From Leptodontidium sp. MPI-SDFR-AT-0119 (taxonomy: Eukaryota > Ascomycota > Leotiomycetes > Helotiales > Leptodontidiaceae): a DNA stretch of 64,000 bases. Both the position numbers and the translations under genes were made by a program. Numbering within the stretch: position 1 is the first letter of the stretch; each line of letters opens with the position of its first letter. Below the pieces are notes generated by a model. The model made no database searches, had not been told where the DNA came from, and saw only the letters and a program-made list of their open reading frames with translations. Shown piece after piece: positions 1-16,024 of this stretch. The stretch spans positions 1,860,001 through 1,924,000 of the forward strand of contig JAHLEZ010000006.1 of NCBI GenBank assembly GCA_020726505.1. Direction: 5' to 3'.

Positions 1-1
1 T

Positions 2-568
2 TTGACGCGACCAGCTGGATTCGAGAATTCCGTTGGGCACGGTGAAGCTCCCCAAGAAGGTGCTTACACGGGGAACTATGACAGACCGAATCGTGAGCAA
101 TTCAGAGGTAGAGGCAGAGGAGGCGACCGAGGAAGAGGGGATCGGGGTAGAGGTCGGGGAGATCGTGGAAGGGGACGAGGCGGGTATCAGGAGCGAAGAG
201 GCAGCGGCCATTCGCTTCCACCACGACCACAAGGTTACTCCCAACCTCCTAGCGCCTACCCACCCGGTCAATATCAACAACCGCCCCAAGGAGGAGATTT
301 CAATCAACCTTTGGCACCTCCTCCGGCACTCCCAAACTTCTACATGCCACCAGCGGCCTACTCTCCTCAACAACCTCAATTGGCTTGGCCTCAATTTCCT
401 CCTCAATTCCAGCAAGCTTTTCAAAATGGACAGAACCCGTGGCAGCCGCCTCCTGGATCTCCGGGGCAAGTACCGCCTGCAACAGGAGGAGCTTTCATCA
501 ATCCGGCATTCTTGCCCGGTCAGTGGAACAATCAGAATGGTCAGAATGGCGGTGGGAGTGGTAAGTGA
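2..568 (+). CDS. NAF1: 3' part of a probable NAF1-like H/ACA snoRNP assembly factor (5' truncated)
   Basis: The reading frame is already open at the left edge, so the start and the conserved core lie outside the window. What is visible is a C-terminal tail: a short acidic/Tyr stretch, an RGG-type region (repeated RGRG and GDRGRG from about residue 35 to 65), then a Pro/Gln/Asn-rich tail with the patch GAFINPAF close to the end. This order of RGG box then proline-rich tail is known from NAF1, the nuclear factor that helps assemble H/ACA ribonucleoproteins. The call is inferred from tail composition, not from a catalytic or Gar1-like domain, so another RGG RNA-binding protein is possible. The stop TGA overlaps a perfect donor-like GTAAGT at 561, so a further 3' exon cannot be excluded. 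Confidence 0.5.
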   Translation: MTRPAGFENSVGHGEAPQEGAYTGNYDRPNREQFRGRGRGGDRGRGDRGRGRGDRGRGRGGYQERRGSGHSLPPRPQGYSQPPSAYPPGQYQQPPQGGDFNQPLAPPPALPNFYMPPAAYSPQQPQLAWPQFPPQFQQAFQNGQNPWQPPPGSPGQVPPATGGAFINPAFLPGQWNNQNGQNGGGSGK

Positions 569-1408
569 TGACTGAAAGTGTGTAGGATACCATCGATGGA
601 TCACAAGATGGAACCGTATATAATTACATGATACCCTTCATAATGAATGATGAGATTTGCTCTTGCCACCGTAACTTTTTCTACTTTCCTTGATCAAAAC
701 AATCCACACGAGCGAGGTCGTCAGTTCAAAGGGCTGAGTAAGGAAAGGGGTTGTCTCCGTTTGGTCTAGCGTTGGAATCACATGACTGGCATAATACTTT
801 GGCTCCAAATAAATCAGCATCACCTCGACGACATCTCAAGAGTCTCGCCCCAGTTGGGGCTGAAGCCAACATCCTGAACGGTTGGTGAGGCCTCAAAGCT
901 ACTCCAAGCCTATTCTTGATCATCTTATCGACGTCTAGCCAAGGATAGAAGTCCCGCCGGCTTCAATACCCCATTCTTCTCAAGTTCACGCCCAACGGGC
1001 TTTCACGAGGCTTGTATCAACAGCGCAAAGTCCCAATCTACCACTGGTAGATTGAAATGGCATGATTCTGATTTGAACGAGTGTTCTCCCAGTCAAAATG
1101 TATTCCTGATGCGGTCTCCTTACGCCGCCGTCGTCGGGTTGGTCGAAACCGACTATCATTAGCCCGATGTGGACAAAAAGTCCCTGGTGGCCGGGATGAT
1201 AAGAGCAATTCTGCCCACGACATACCCCATCAATGGCGGGGCAAAGCACCCCGCTGCATTGCTTGGTCTTATCGATTGGAACTTGTTGCATTTCATATAT
1301 ATGTGGTGGGCGCTCTATGATGGTGGTTTGAAAGTGTATTCGTATCACTGCTTCCAGACTGCTTTTTGTCTTTGATATTCCGAGTTTGGAGACCAAAGAG
1401 ACGCCAAC
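569..1408. other. Intergenic, no gene seen
   Basis: This holds the 3' flank of the upstream gene and the promoter/5' leader of the HODM gene. Open frames here overlap on both strands, lack splice logic and show no family resemblance. Confidence 0.6.
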
Positions 1409-2902
1409 ATGGACAAACGAGTTGAGAGATGCCGAGAATTGGCGGGAGGACTTATCGAACAGTTGAAGGCGTCACCAGCAACCAAGAAAGCAATGGCCAG
1501 CCCAAAACTCATTCTGTACGGAGCTTTACTGGTAGCTCTCATATCATGGCTTCTCGTACGAGCCATACAATATCTCAAGCGACCAAGCTACAGCAGTCGA
1601 CCATCAACCCCTACTCTCGAAAAAGCACCACGAAGTTTCAAAGCACCCGAAAGGAAACCTGGAGGTTTGTGCAGCCAATGGCTCGACTAACTGACTTGGC
1701 GTGACTGACCTCACTCAGTATGGGAACCCATGGAATTCAAACGCCCAACTGCACCTCCAGCGCCCAACTGGAATGTACACACTACGAAACCAAATGCATA
1801 CCGCCCTTTCCGACATGGCCCTTACCATATCACCATGGGTCTCCGAAACATGAACTGGGATGAGTGGATTGGTGAGTTCCTACCTACCACGGGTAGCTGC
1901 GTCCACGCACGGGAAACTGACACCTGCCAGAACTTGACAACCACTACCTGAAATTCCACGCCGACAAAGCCAAACGGATTGAGGAGCGTGGTTCGAAATG
2001 CAGTTACACCGATCCAGTAGCGTTCGATGGCGCGGTTGAGCTCCTCGAGGAATTCTGCGATTACCTACCTCAGCGCTACCCATCCTTGTATAAGAAAACT
2101 CCTGTAGGCATGGATAATCTAGTTACCGGGGAATCTTTCAATATCATCGAGAGACCGCTCATCGAAGATCCTATGCAGATGGCCGCCCGTATGACCCAGG
2201 ACGATCTGGCCATCATGTTTGAGAAGGAGGATGGGCAGTACTACCTCCTCGCTGGTTCGATCCTGTTGGCTGGGTTCTGGAAACTAGAAGACAAACTCGG
2301 CATGCCGTTGAGTGAAATCCATTATTCCGGGAACGTGCCTGGTTACAAGGAGAAACTGGAGAAGGGAATGATGAATTTCTTTCGGAGGGTTCAGCCGAAC
2401 GGACCTGTGCAGCGCGTGAGTTCCCCCAGCGGGCTGATGAGACTCAGCCGGAAAGGATTTGCGGGAACGTACTTTGACTGATACTCAACAGAACAACTAT
2501 TTCATCCAAGTGGACGACTCCCTCCCCTGGTCCTCCAGCATCGGCGACGAAGACGGCGCAGAGGGCACAGTGGGCTGGTTCACCGCTGAGAAGAACAAAG
2601 CAATCTCACACCACTACTTCCGATCCGAGAGACAATCTCTCCGTCGGCTCCCGCGCAGCGGCGGCGTCGTGTTTACGATTCGCACGTACTTTCATCCTAT
2701 CACCGAGATCTGTGATGAGGCTTACGTACCTGGGAGATTGGCGAGCGCGGTGAGGAGTTGGGGAGACGATGTTAGTCGGTACAAGGGGAAGGAGATGTAC
2801 GAAGAGGTCTTGTTGGAGTATTTGGATCAAAGGCATAGGGAACAGGTGGAGGCTGGATTGGAGGTTGAGAAGGAAGAGGATGTCAGGGCGTATCCGTATT
2901 AG
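1409..2902 (+). CDS. HODM/DUF3445-family protein, membrane anchored
   Basis: Four exons: 1409-1664, 1719-1871, 1931-2415 and 2492-2902. All introns are GT-AG and 54-76 bp, and together they give 434 residues. A short N-terminal segment is followed by a single hydrophobic helix (about residues 34-51, ILYGALLVALISWLLV), a basic linker, and then the conserved domain. That domain shows the family marks WEPMEF, HITMGLRNMNWDEWI, the ELDNHYL start of exon 3, and a C-terminal FTIRTYFHPI. The family (Pfam PF11927) is named after the heme-dependent oxidative N-demethylase alpha subunit of bacteria; most fungal members have no tested substrate. I infer a membrane-tethered oxidoreductase with the domain facing the cytosol or ER lumen. 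The gene looks intact, and all splice junctions restore the frame. Confidence 0.85.
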
Positions 2903-5900
2903 ACTGGGCGGTAAGTGTGGTTCAGAATCACGGGAGTGATGAAACGAAATTAATGCCTGTAACGATCTTGCATCTCTGACTGCCGTTTTTGTGTGACGGC
3001 GTACAGGTCACCCCGTCATGAACTCCACGGTTCATACCTCCCGTTGTCTGAATCTGGGTTTCGCCGCAAGTGCCGGCCGATCAGCCCAGTCTCACGGGAA
3101 GATGCACATCTGCGCACATCTCGCTTGGCAGACCCAAGCGGCATCAACATCGATTTCCAAGCCAAGGCAAACGGAGTTGTCTGACACTCCAGACGCTTGA
3201 AGATATAAGGCATTCCATTTTCCTCTTCTCGTCTTTCCTTCTGCACGCCGGTCGTTGCCACTCCTTGTTCCCCAAACTCCTCCTCGTCCATACCCGACGC
3301 AACACTTCTCCTCATATTCTTCCTCCTCTTTACTATCCATCGGCGGCACGAGATCCTCGATGTGCAGGAATCTATCGAGACATCCTCGCCACCACAGCAG
3401 CATATCATCACAACAGCATATAGCACCCCCAATTCCCTGTCGTCGACGTATCATCAAGCATCAAACCCTGATGTCCCCACACCCAACGACTATCCGACCC
3501 TGGAGCTGGGGGGTGGGGGGAGGGAATGGCTATCATATTTGTTGTACCTACATCATGGATCTTGGGAGGGGGGAGGGAAATAACAAGGAGGAGCTGACGG
3601 GCAAGGGGGACTTGAGAGGTCTGCTAGGAGGAGCTGGATCACTATGCTTTCTGGAAAGTTGGAGCTGCCCCACGCGTTTTCGGGTCAGGCCCGGCCCCGG
3701 GTCGACATCGCATACAATTCTTACGAGGTTCACCAGCATCCAGGATCCAGGGCTGAAGAACGACCCAGCATTCAACCGAACTACCACACCATAGATGACA
3801 CTGGGCGTGCAGCGTTAGCCACCGGTCTTGTTACTCAACGAGGCGAGGAGACTGGAAATATGGGTACTTGCTTGCCGGCTCAGGTATCTCTTTGTTCTCT
3901 GCAACCAGAATCAAAGCCCCCACTTTCCACTGCAGCTGCTGAATAGCTCGAGAATTCGTGTAGGCGCGGAATGCATTCTCGGGCCCCTGCCTTGGGTCGG
4001 ACCTTAAGGTAGTGCCCTTATTGCGGGGAGGCTAGCAATAGGACGAAGAGGACACTTCGAGGAAGCAGCGACTGCATTAGCCGTTTTGCCCGATGCTGTT
4101 TGGATATCTTGAGCCCACGAGCACCGACTTCTGATCTTAAGGAGAAGGAAGCAACCCTTCCTGATCCACCCGTGGAGAGAATCCCAGCGTGGGAAGAGGT
4201 GCGTGGATCCATGCGGCCTTGGACGCAGATGTTCGAGGAGAACGCAGTCAACCACGGTCCTTGGGCCTACGAGATTCAGACAGCATTGGAGGCAACAACT
4301 GATGACGCCGCCACAGTTACCTGTAGCCGAGGTGGACCTTGACACTCTCGCAGGCTTGGCAAGGCTTGTGGGAGCTTCCAAAACCTGCGACGGCTGTGGG
4401 GAGGTCCTCTTACATGGTTATGAGGCTTGATGTGTATATCGACATCCAGGTCGATTTCGGTATGACATTTGTGGGATGGACCATACGACCGCATCCAACC
4501 TAGCTGCCAGTTCCATCACCGCCACACTAGGGGAAGCGGGAGGAGGGTTGGCAGGCTTTTAAGCTTCTTCATGAAAACAAGGGAAAATGTATTGGAAGTG
4601 ATAGATATGGCTAGGTTGAAGTGGCAGATGATAATGATGCACACCTGAAGTCAGTTATGCGAATGATTCTACATCATGTTGGAGACGAGGATGATGAGGG
4701 CGAGGAAGTTTCGAAGAGACCACCATCACACAGGAGGACAACGACGACAACTCTGAACATCGCCGAGCCAAGCCCAACAACAACAACCAGAAAAATACTT
4801 CGAGGGCAATACATGGAGAGTAACATCGAGCTCGAAAACTGTCAAGGAATCCAGCCTGGGATGGATTCCGAGACATGTCCTGGAGGAGAGCAGTTCATGA
4901 ACATTGGGGAGTTTGACGCCTGAAAAGATGTATCCTGGAAAATTGACCGGATCTCTTAGCAGATGACCCAGCTACTGTGTCAATACATTTTTTGCACCCG
5001 TCGCATCTATGCGATCAAGCTCGGCATTTCACGGCAAAAGATGTCGCTCACGTAGGTGGGACGCACCACAGATCCAAGCAAAGAACAGCTGCAGAGGAGT
5101 AGTTCGGCAGGAGTCTTGATCGATAGAGAAACATTACCTCGATACCCCCTTTATTTAGTGGACTGAAAATGGGGCTATCCACTCCTAGCAGCGAATCCGT
5201 GGGTTTTAGCCACCGTGCTATGATTCAGCACACAGATAGCAGATGCTTCGCCTAGGGAAAGGAAGTTACTGGTGCGTCAGGTAACCTTGATAAGGTCCAT
5301 TTTCAGCACATAGAATAAAGGGAGTATCAAGCCATTCAATGCCTCTTAAATCACTACTCTCACAGACTGTTATGCATGTGGATGGATTAAGTTGAAGGCG
5401 ATGAAGAAGGCATGGACGCAGGTGATAATCGAGGTCGAGATATTGAAGGCGAGGGGGGGTACAAGCCAGGTCCTGGATTACCTAACACCATGCCGGTCCT
5501 CCTCCGTTTCTTTTCGGTTCGACTGGTCTAGATCGAACCCGAGCCATGGCTTAGAAGACAAGAGAATACCATGGTCACTCCTTTTTCTACTATGATATAC
5601 GAGAGGATTCACCACATAACACCTCATTCCTAATCTGTCGAGCCCGTCGCACCTCAGGCCAGCCACCTTCTCTCATGACATGCCGAAGGACGGTTCTCGC
5701 AGGCTTGGTCTTCCGCAGAAAAACATTCATTGTGGGTGGTATGTGTGTGGACGTCGAACATGTTTGACATGACTGATGAGGATGCCATGCATTCAACATC
5801 ATCCCGAGGAGGAGGAGGAGGAGGAGGAAGAGCAAATCCATGGCAGCTTTCATCACCAGAAGAAGTACCTAGATTTGTCTTTAGAACGCCTTAGCTTTCA

Positions 5901-6742
5901 AGATTTACCTCGTCAAAGTGTCTCCATGGACCTCAAGAACGTCTTTGTGTTCGAGGAAACCCTGATTGCAACCCAAGTCGGCTCGCTAAACTGGATTGCG
6001 AATGAGTCAGCGATTTTCATTACGGTTGTTTCTCCTCACTCAATCCTCGTTCGAAGTCCTCCACCAGGACCATTCGCTTCCACCTGGCAGTTCGCATTGG
6101 TAGTGACTGCAGAAGCTTTCACTCTCTCTCTTGGTGGGGAGGTCTTTGTCGCCATCCGTAGGAGCGTCGCGGCAAGGACGGAATCTAACGGCGAGTTGAT
6201 TCGGTATCCTCTTGGGCTTTGCTAGGCACCAATAAACTTGTGGCATAGGTAGATCAATGTGAGAAACGGCACGTCATAATAAGTAATTCTTGAATTGCTT
6301 AAGATGCGATTGCTGAAGATCTTAAGGCTTTATGAATCTAGTATGATAGGCTGGCGCAAAGGCCAAGACTCGGAGGGAGGAATGGAGTGTCACTATGTGT
6401 TGGGAGGGGGTGTGAAAGCTGTGGAGAATGGGACGCCTTCAGAGCCTGTCGTGTATATTTCAGAACAAGGAGGGGATTTCAAGGATAATTCAGTATAGCC
6501 ACAGCTAAATCGACATATATGAATAGCTAAATCGGCATGCGCTAAAATTTATTGAGTTTATGAGGTCCATCTAAATGATCCTGTGTTTCTTCCCTTCGCC
6601 CCCGCCCCGAGCTTGTAATTTTGGTCCCCAGCAGTTGGCACATTTCAACACTTCATCGCATCTCTTGAAGTTATCGTAACTGTTCAATGAAGTCAGCGAA
6701 TACAAAACATTTGAAATCTCTCTGGAATTATATCTTTGTTGA
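2903..6742. other. Gene-poor stretch with a few coding-like fragments
   Basis: No complete gene can be built in 3.8 kb. Coding-like but isolated fragments on the plus strand lie at about 4100-4430 (acidic, with a CDGCGE pair of cysteines near the end) and 4621-4923 (acidic/Thr-rich, without a proper ATG). They could be remains of one gene or chance frames. A polypurine GAG run is at 5806-5828. I would treat the block as intergenic. Confidence 0.4.
5806..5828 (+). repeat. GAG trinucleotide run
   Basis: A simple (GAG)n microsatellite of about seven to eight units, ending in GAA. No gene context supports a polyglutamate protein here. Confidence 0.8.
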
Positions 6743-7989
6743 TCACATCTGTGAAGACTTTCTAAAGTGCAGCACATCTTCCAAAGTTTTATTACCTCCT
6801 TGGCCGTTGAATGGAAGGTTTGGATGTGCGACACCTCCGATCAAAATTGTTTTGCCGTAGACAAAGCTTCTGATTGGGCTCGGTTGCGAAGTCTCCAAGT
6901 CTTGATGCTCTCTGCTTTTCTGGGTCCTCATTGTCAAAACTCGACAACAGATAGAAGCATCTTGACTGGCTTGAAAAGTTTCAGCAGCAAAGGGTGGAAG
7001 TTGGAGAATGGTTCCAACACATTATCAACATCTGCCACTCTGCCATAGTCTCGAGACCAGTCAGCTCGTACTTGCTTCGATATAGAGAGTCCGAACTCAC
7101 ATTCTGGCTCAGCCTGTTCTTTGCTGGTCGGGATCAATACAACAAGATTTTGTACCTCTCGGCTGTAGATCTGTCAGCGACTTCATCAATACTCTGTGTG
7201 CGAGGGCATTGTACTTTCGGCATGAGTACCAGACTAATCTCTTGCTTTGGCCCTCATGTGGTGTTATCCATACACTTCTGTCATTGCCCTGCAAATATAC
7301 TTCCCTCAACTCCTTATCCTCCTCAACAGTCTTCCTATCCAACAGCCACCTGTTGATGTCCCACCCCAGGTCCTCAATTTCTTCTCCCTCGCCACTGAAT
7401 TCCAAAGCGGCCTTCCGAACGCAAGAATGCATCCCATCCGCACCGATCAACAAATCCCCCTTCCAAACTCTCCCATCATCCAATTCCAGCTCTGCATTCT
7501 CCACATCAACCCTCACAATTCTCACACCAAGAAAAATCTCTACACTCCCCTCCCTATCATCTCTCAAAGCTAACTTCTTCAGCCTATTATGCAAATCAAC
7601 TCTATGAAAATAACGGCTCGGGAACCCTGTCATATCCTCATCATCAACATCCTAAAGAGCACTCTCAGGGAAGCATTCGTCTGTTGTTCAAGCGTATTGC
7701 CGAAGTACACCGAAGGAGACTTTATTCTCACTCCCTTCGCGGCTTCGAACTCGAATCCGAGATGCGAAAGCAGACGGGTCCCGTTCGGAGCGAGAGTGAT
7801 GGCCGCTCCTACTTCATTGAGAGGTGTGGATGATGCGAAGATCTGACCGTCAGTGAGATTTTGAGCTGGAATGGAATGATGATTTACTGTAATTTTGTGG
7901 CCAACGGTTCGGAGAGCGGTTATGGCTGTGAGACCTGCTATGCTGGCTCCGACTATGAGAATGTTTAGCTTCAATGGAGGTGATTCCAT
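6743..7989 (-). CDS. FAD-dependent monooxygenase (salicylate-hydroxylase-like), altered FAD motif
   Basis: The start at 7989 gives the N-terminal dinucleotide-binding fold ILIVGASIAGLTAITALRTV. Introns inferred by reading are 7843-7887, 7652-7710, 7163-7214, 7050-7100 and 6908-6948 (41 bp, the least certain). They join NEVGAAITLAPNGTRLL, then FHRVDLHNRL, then DLLIGADGMHSCVR (the DG motif), then YSCR plus the FSNFHP region, and finally KTILIGGVAHPNLPFNGQGG. Those are the FAD-binding monooxygenase blocks in the right order. The last motif normally reads LIGDAAHP, with Asp binding the FAD ribityl chain; here the Asp is Gly. The end is also abrupt: helices expected after LEDVLHF are not in frame. 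The enzyme may be inactive or newly decaying. The substrate is unknown; the family hydroxylates aromatic or polyketide substrates. Confidence 0.6.
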
Positions 7990-8753
7990 ATTTAGACTTC
8001 TTTCTCAAGCCCCCCCCATCTCCCACTCTGTGTTAAATCCATCCACAGCTTCATTCTTATATTTGTAACAGGATTCAGGATTCAGGACTAACAAATCACT
8101 CCGACCCCATGATTACCCCCACGGATTACTATCCCTGGGTGCTCTCAACCGGGAACACCCGTGAGCCTGTTTTCAGACCCTGATCCTCGGGCGAATTGAG
8201 TGATTCTCCGTATACACAACATATTCCGTTTTAATCGCTAGGAGTTACTTCGGCTCGCGTATATCAAAATAATCGGGTCCATTTCTGTATCGGGATGTGA
8301 ATCATGCATATTTTGACGGAGAGTGCGAAATGATCCTCATTTAGATCACGACAAGTCCACTTTACGTGAATCAGGGGTCGTTTGAGATCTATCTCTCGTG
8401 AGGTATAAGAGGAGCTCTGGCCGCACTCGGACTGGGCGATTACAAGAGGGTTAGCGGAAGTGTTAAAATTGGCGAAGTCAACAAGAGCAGTGAATTCAAT
8501 CGTCCAAACCCGCAAGATGGGTCTAAAGGTTACTTATGCAGCTTCTTTTGAGATTCTTCGGTGATCAATTTGAATAAGAGGAACAAACCATTAGCACAAA
8601 ACAATATCAACTTTGTCGTGGTCTCGATTAAGGTTTTCCAAGCGGTTCCATCCTGTTCATCAAACAAGCGATGTTTATACTTTGTGGGTAGGGTGCAAAA
8701 TAGACGATGCGCTCACCTCAGTCTCGAGATAATGCTTAGTAGCAGGAAAATTG
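7990..8753. other. Intergenic, divergent promoters
   Basis: This is upstream sequence of the minus-strand monooxygenase and the plus-strand secreted-protein gene. No coding signal is seen. Confidence 0.5.
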
Positions 8754-8760
8754 TATAAAA
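8754..8760 (+). promoter_or_regulatory. TATA box of the small secreted protein gene
   Basis: TATAAAA lies 160 bp upstream of the ATG at 8914. It is followed by a C/T-containing leader and by CAAC directly before the start codon, a usual fungal start context. Confidence 0.5.
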
Positions 8761-8913
8761 GCCTCACGTCCGCCGATGGAATTTTTATTCAGACCAAATC
8801 TTCCTCCAATCATAATTTTTGATACAGCTAGCTTGCTTATATTCAAACGCACGCTTCTTAACAATCCCAGAAATCGACAAGTCTTTGTTCTTCCGCGCCT
8901 CACCTCAGTCAAC

Positions 8914-9217
8914 ATGAAGTTCACTACCTCCATCATCTTCTTAGCCACGCTTACCAGCATGACAAGGTATTTCAGACCTACCCCTCTTCTAAGCCCCCCT
9001 CATCTAATAAATTTATAGCGCTCAAGGTCCCGATATTTTCTCTTGTAGCTGTGTCAAAGACGGCGAGGCAGTTCCTTTCAGTTCGCCAATTTGCAATGGG
9101 ATGGGTGGAGCTCTGGACGGTACATCTTGTAACGGGTTGAAAACGAAGGCTGTTTCACAGGACTGTGATGCTCTTATTGAGCCTGGATCTACTGCCTTGT
9201 GTGTCAAGACTAGTTAA
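8914..9217 (+). CDS. Small secreted cysteine-rich protein
   Basis: Two exons (8914-8966 and 9019-9217) with a 52-bp GT-AG intron encode 83 residues. The first 18 or so residues form a signal peptide (MKFTTSIIFLATLTSMTS) with likely cleavage before AQGPD. The mature part is about 65 residues and has six cysteines: a CSC pair near the start, then single cysteines in ICNG, SCNG, DCDA and LCVK, enough for three disulphides. I do not recognise the family. Size, secretion and cysteine spacing resemble fungal effector or antimicrobial-type peptides, but function is inference only. The TATA box 160 bp upstream suggests strong, regulated expression. The intron right after the signal peptide is common in fungal small secreted proteins. 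Confidence 0.75.
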
Positions 9218-10002
9218 GAGATGAGCGCGAAGATAACTCGATATTAGGAAGCACGAGCCTCTTCAAATCAAGTTCAAATGGTGTCTTTTGCTTGTCCTGT
9301 TTGTAAAAGATATAGCACTAGCTTTCTTAGGAGGTAGACTTGGTACCTCTTGTCGTAAATGAAGTCTCTGGCACTGGAAATTCGTGGCCCCTTTACTCTC
9401 GCTTAAAGTCCGATTCTCGAAGCAACAAATATTAGACCCGATTCGTACTTTGTCATTGTCATGACATTTGCTTGGATTACATATTTATCAGATCATAATT
9501 CCATCTCCAGATTACGCAACGTACGGAGCAAAACCGAGAAGATTCAGGAACGACAACTTTATCTCGCGTTCGTCAACCTATAAGATCAAGTCATCAATGT
9601 GCCAATGTTTTACAACCCGGCTTCACCCTACGAAGGTTGAACTTCTCTACGACCTTCCTAACCGACTTCCAGAGCATCTGTCAGCTGGCTCATTGGATTT
9701 ATCACACCGAAAACTGTGTATGGGTGTCAGAGATGCGAAACGACGGGTAGCATATGCACAACTAGAATTCCAGCGCCTGTGAAGTATCTCACCAGAAATA
9801 GAGTTTGAAATTATCGATTGACAAAATGACTACTTTGTGCCATGCTTCTCATATAAACTGTCTTGGTCCTGCCATATTCAACCCAAACTGGAAATGCACC
9901 GTCCGAAATCTACCCAAACGCCGTCCGTCTATGCAAATGGTATCAAATGCGCCTCGATATCCGTTCCACGCATCCGATTCCCACCATCCATATAGGTATG
10001 CC
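9218..10002. other. Intergenic, nothing identified
   Basis: This is the 3' flanks of two convergent genes. A plus-strand open frame at 9468-9782 has no proper ATG context, no splice signals and no recognisable domain. Confidence 0.5.
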
Positions 10003-10889
10003 TTACGCCTCACATGCTTGATTCACTGGTATTTCTGTTGCAGAAATCCGTTCCTCAAAATGCACACCATCCATCTTGGCAGCAGCAGCTCTCTCTGCCT
10101 TTCTATTCAAGAAACTCAAATAGGTTTGCCAGCCAATCGCAATCACTCCCGCAAATATACTTCGGTATTGTGGATCGATGAACGTGAAGTTGAATGCTGT
10201 CACTGCAGGCCAGAGCTTACAGCTGTTAACCACCGATGTCGGAACCGTCTGCTTTATACGTTCCCAGACCTGGGGGAGAGTATCGCCAGAGAGGAACGAT
10301 TGCATGCCAAAGAAGTATGTGTTAAAGGACGGCGCAAAGACGATCTGGTTGACAGTAACTTTGGTAATGAGGGAGAGGGCTTTGGAAGTGTAGTTGAAGT
10401 GGCCGTTAAGGAACATGAACCTATTGAAGATGTCAGCCCTTTTCGTACAATCTGGCAATCGTAGAGGCTCTTCTCTTGGACATACCATTTATAGCTCGGT
10501 ATCGAAGACCCTGCGCTGATAACCAAAGCCCTCAGAGTCCTTTTGTAATCGTATTCATCGCCACTAATGCTCTGCGCCGAGATGTCTCCAAGGAAAAATA
10601 TGACCAAAGAGCTGACGAACTGCGTGGCTAGAGGTCTCTTTCTCTGGCTCCTACCATACGCCTGGAATCCTCTCGAAAGTGGTCCTAGCCTTTGCCATAT
10701 AGGTATTACCCCAACAGTGTTTGCTACGGGAATGGATATGCTTTTGGCGGGGTCATCTGGCTTTGTGCTCGTAGTAGTGGGGGTGGAAGTTGTCGTGTTA
10801 TGTCGTTTGGAAAGCACTTGTTGTTTTGTTGGGAGGTACGGCCGTCGAAAGATAGTTCGGCTAGCCGCCCTCATCACAAATACAGCCAT
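10003..10889 (-). CDS. Mpv17/PMP22-family membrane protein
   Basis: Two exons (10486-10889 and 10003-10420) flank a 65-bp intron (GTATGT...TAG) and give 273 residues. The frame is open further upstream, but the ATG at 10889 starts a basic, Arg-rich leader (MAVFVMRAASRTIFRRPY) that looks mitochondrial, so I chose it. After a Ser/Thr-rich linker comes the Mpv17 fold: a first helix after RPLATQFVSS with GDISAQSISG, the splice junction at SYKWF, then FAPSFNTYFFGMQSFLSG, and the strongly conserved C-terminal WPAVTAFNFTFIDPQYR. Members are four-helix proteins of the inner mitochondrial or peroxisomal membrane (yeast Sym1 and mammalian Mpv17 are examples). They are involved in stress tolerance and metabolite or ion passage. 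The leader favours mitochondria. Confidence 0.9.
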
Positions 10890-11614
10890 CTCGTTAGTGT
10901 TGCGGTGGGCGCATTGTGTGGTTGAAAGAAGTGAGATTTTGAAGACATTCCGAAATTTGTCCCTCGCCTCGGGGCGGCTGATGCCGGGATGACGAGCTGT
11001 CACGTGTACGGACATCGGATTCTCCTCATCTAAGCGAACTCCTTTCTACAATGTTTACTCACCCTTGGCCAGGATATGCGAGTCTTCAGCATCGACATGT
11101 TTGAGTTTCGTTGGCCAGTAAAGCATAGGATCGTCATATCATGTGGTTATGGTTTGCTCTCTGACGTTTCCCGAAAATAAGATATCAGCATCGCCAAAAG
11201 TGTTCTCAAAAGTATCCTCACCCACGGCTGGCAGAATTCTATTAATAGAGACAAAGGAAAACAACAGGGCTAGATCAGAAAAAAAGTGCTTTATCTCATC
11301 AAATACCCAAAACATGGTCAAGTGAAAGCATGACGAACGTGCCTGACCACCACAGCTGTAGACTTCATCAAAACTCTAATAATTTCGAGGGTTTCGGATC
11401 AACACCAGGACTACTTGAACAAGAACTCAACTCTGTCATTCGCAATAGCCATCAAAGAAGTAGGATATTCAATCGAACAAGTTCGACGAAAAAGTTCAAT
11501 CACTGTGGGAGCTTCGTTGCGCTACGAGCACAGACGAATAATAGAAACTTTGAAGCGAGGAAGATTCTCTACGTTTGGGTAGCAAATTGCTTCGTCATTC
11601 AAAACTTATGTCAA
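10890..11614. other. Intergenic, nothing identified
   Basis: This contains the promoter of the Mpv17 gene and the 3' flank of the hexosaminidase gene. Short open frames occur on both strands over the same bases and show no family features. Confidence 0.5.
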
Positions 11615-15879
<4,265 letters not shown>

Positions 15880-16010
15880 TTTGATTTACTTATAATTTCG
15901 TGGCGGTATGCAAAAACCTTACAAATAACCTTAACAGGTTATAAAGGAATAGTAATACTATTTTTAACGTTATTTTATAATTATTTAGAGCGTGTTGGTG
16001 TAATACGAAA
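15880..16010. repeat. AT-rich tract, possible decayed transposon
   Basis: Base composition shifts abruptly to A+T between about 15,880 and 16,005, with many TTA/TAA/TAT words and almost no CpG. Just upstream (15,722-15,775) GTAGAG and CTCTAC words recur in inverted order. Such islands are typical of mutated transposon remains in ascomycetes, but I see no transposase frame. Confidence 0.3.
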
Positions 16011-16024
16011 GATTTGGTATTCGG

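Noticed and set aside
33..575. Second long plus-strand frame over the RGG/proline-rich tail
   Set aside because: It overlaps the NAF1-like frame. Its acidic Glu/Val content is the shifted reading of RGG repeats.
3255..3794. 179-codon plus-strand frame
   Set aside because: Low-complexity Ser/His/Gly content and no splice sites, family features or codon pattern. Other frames are open over the same bases.
10567..10992. Plus-strand frame of 141 codons
   Set aside because: It is antisense to the Mpv17 gene, whose motifs and splice sites are clear.
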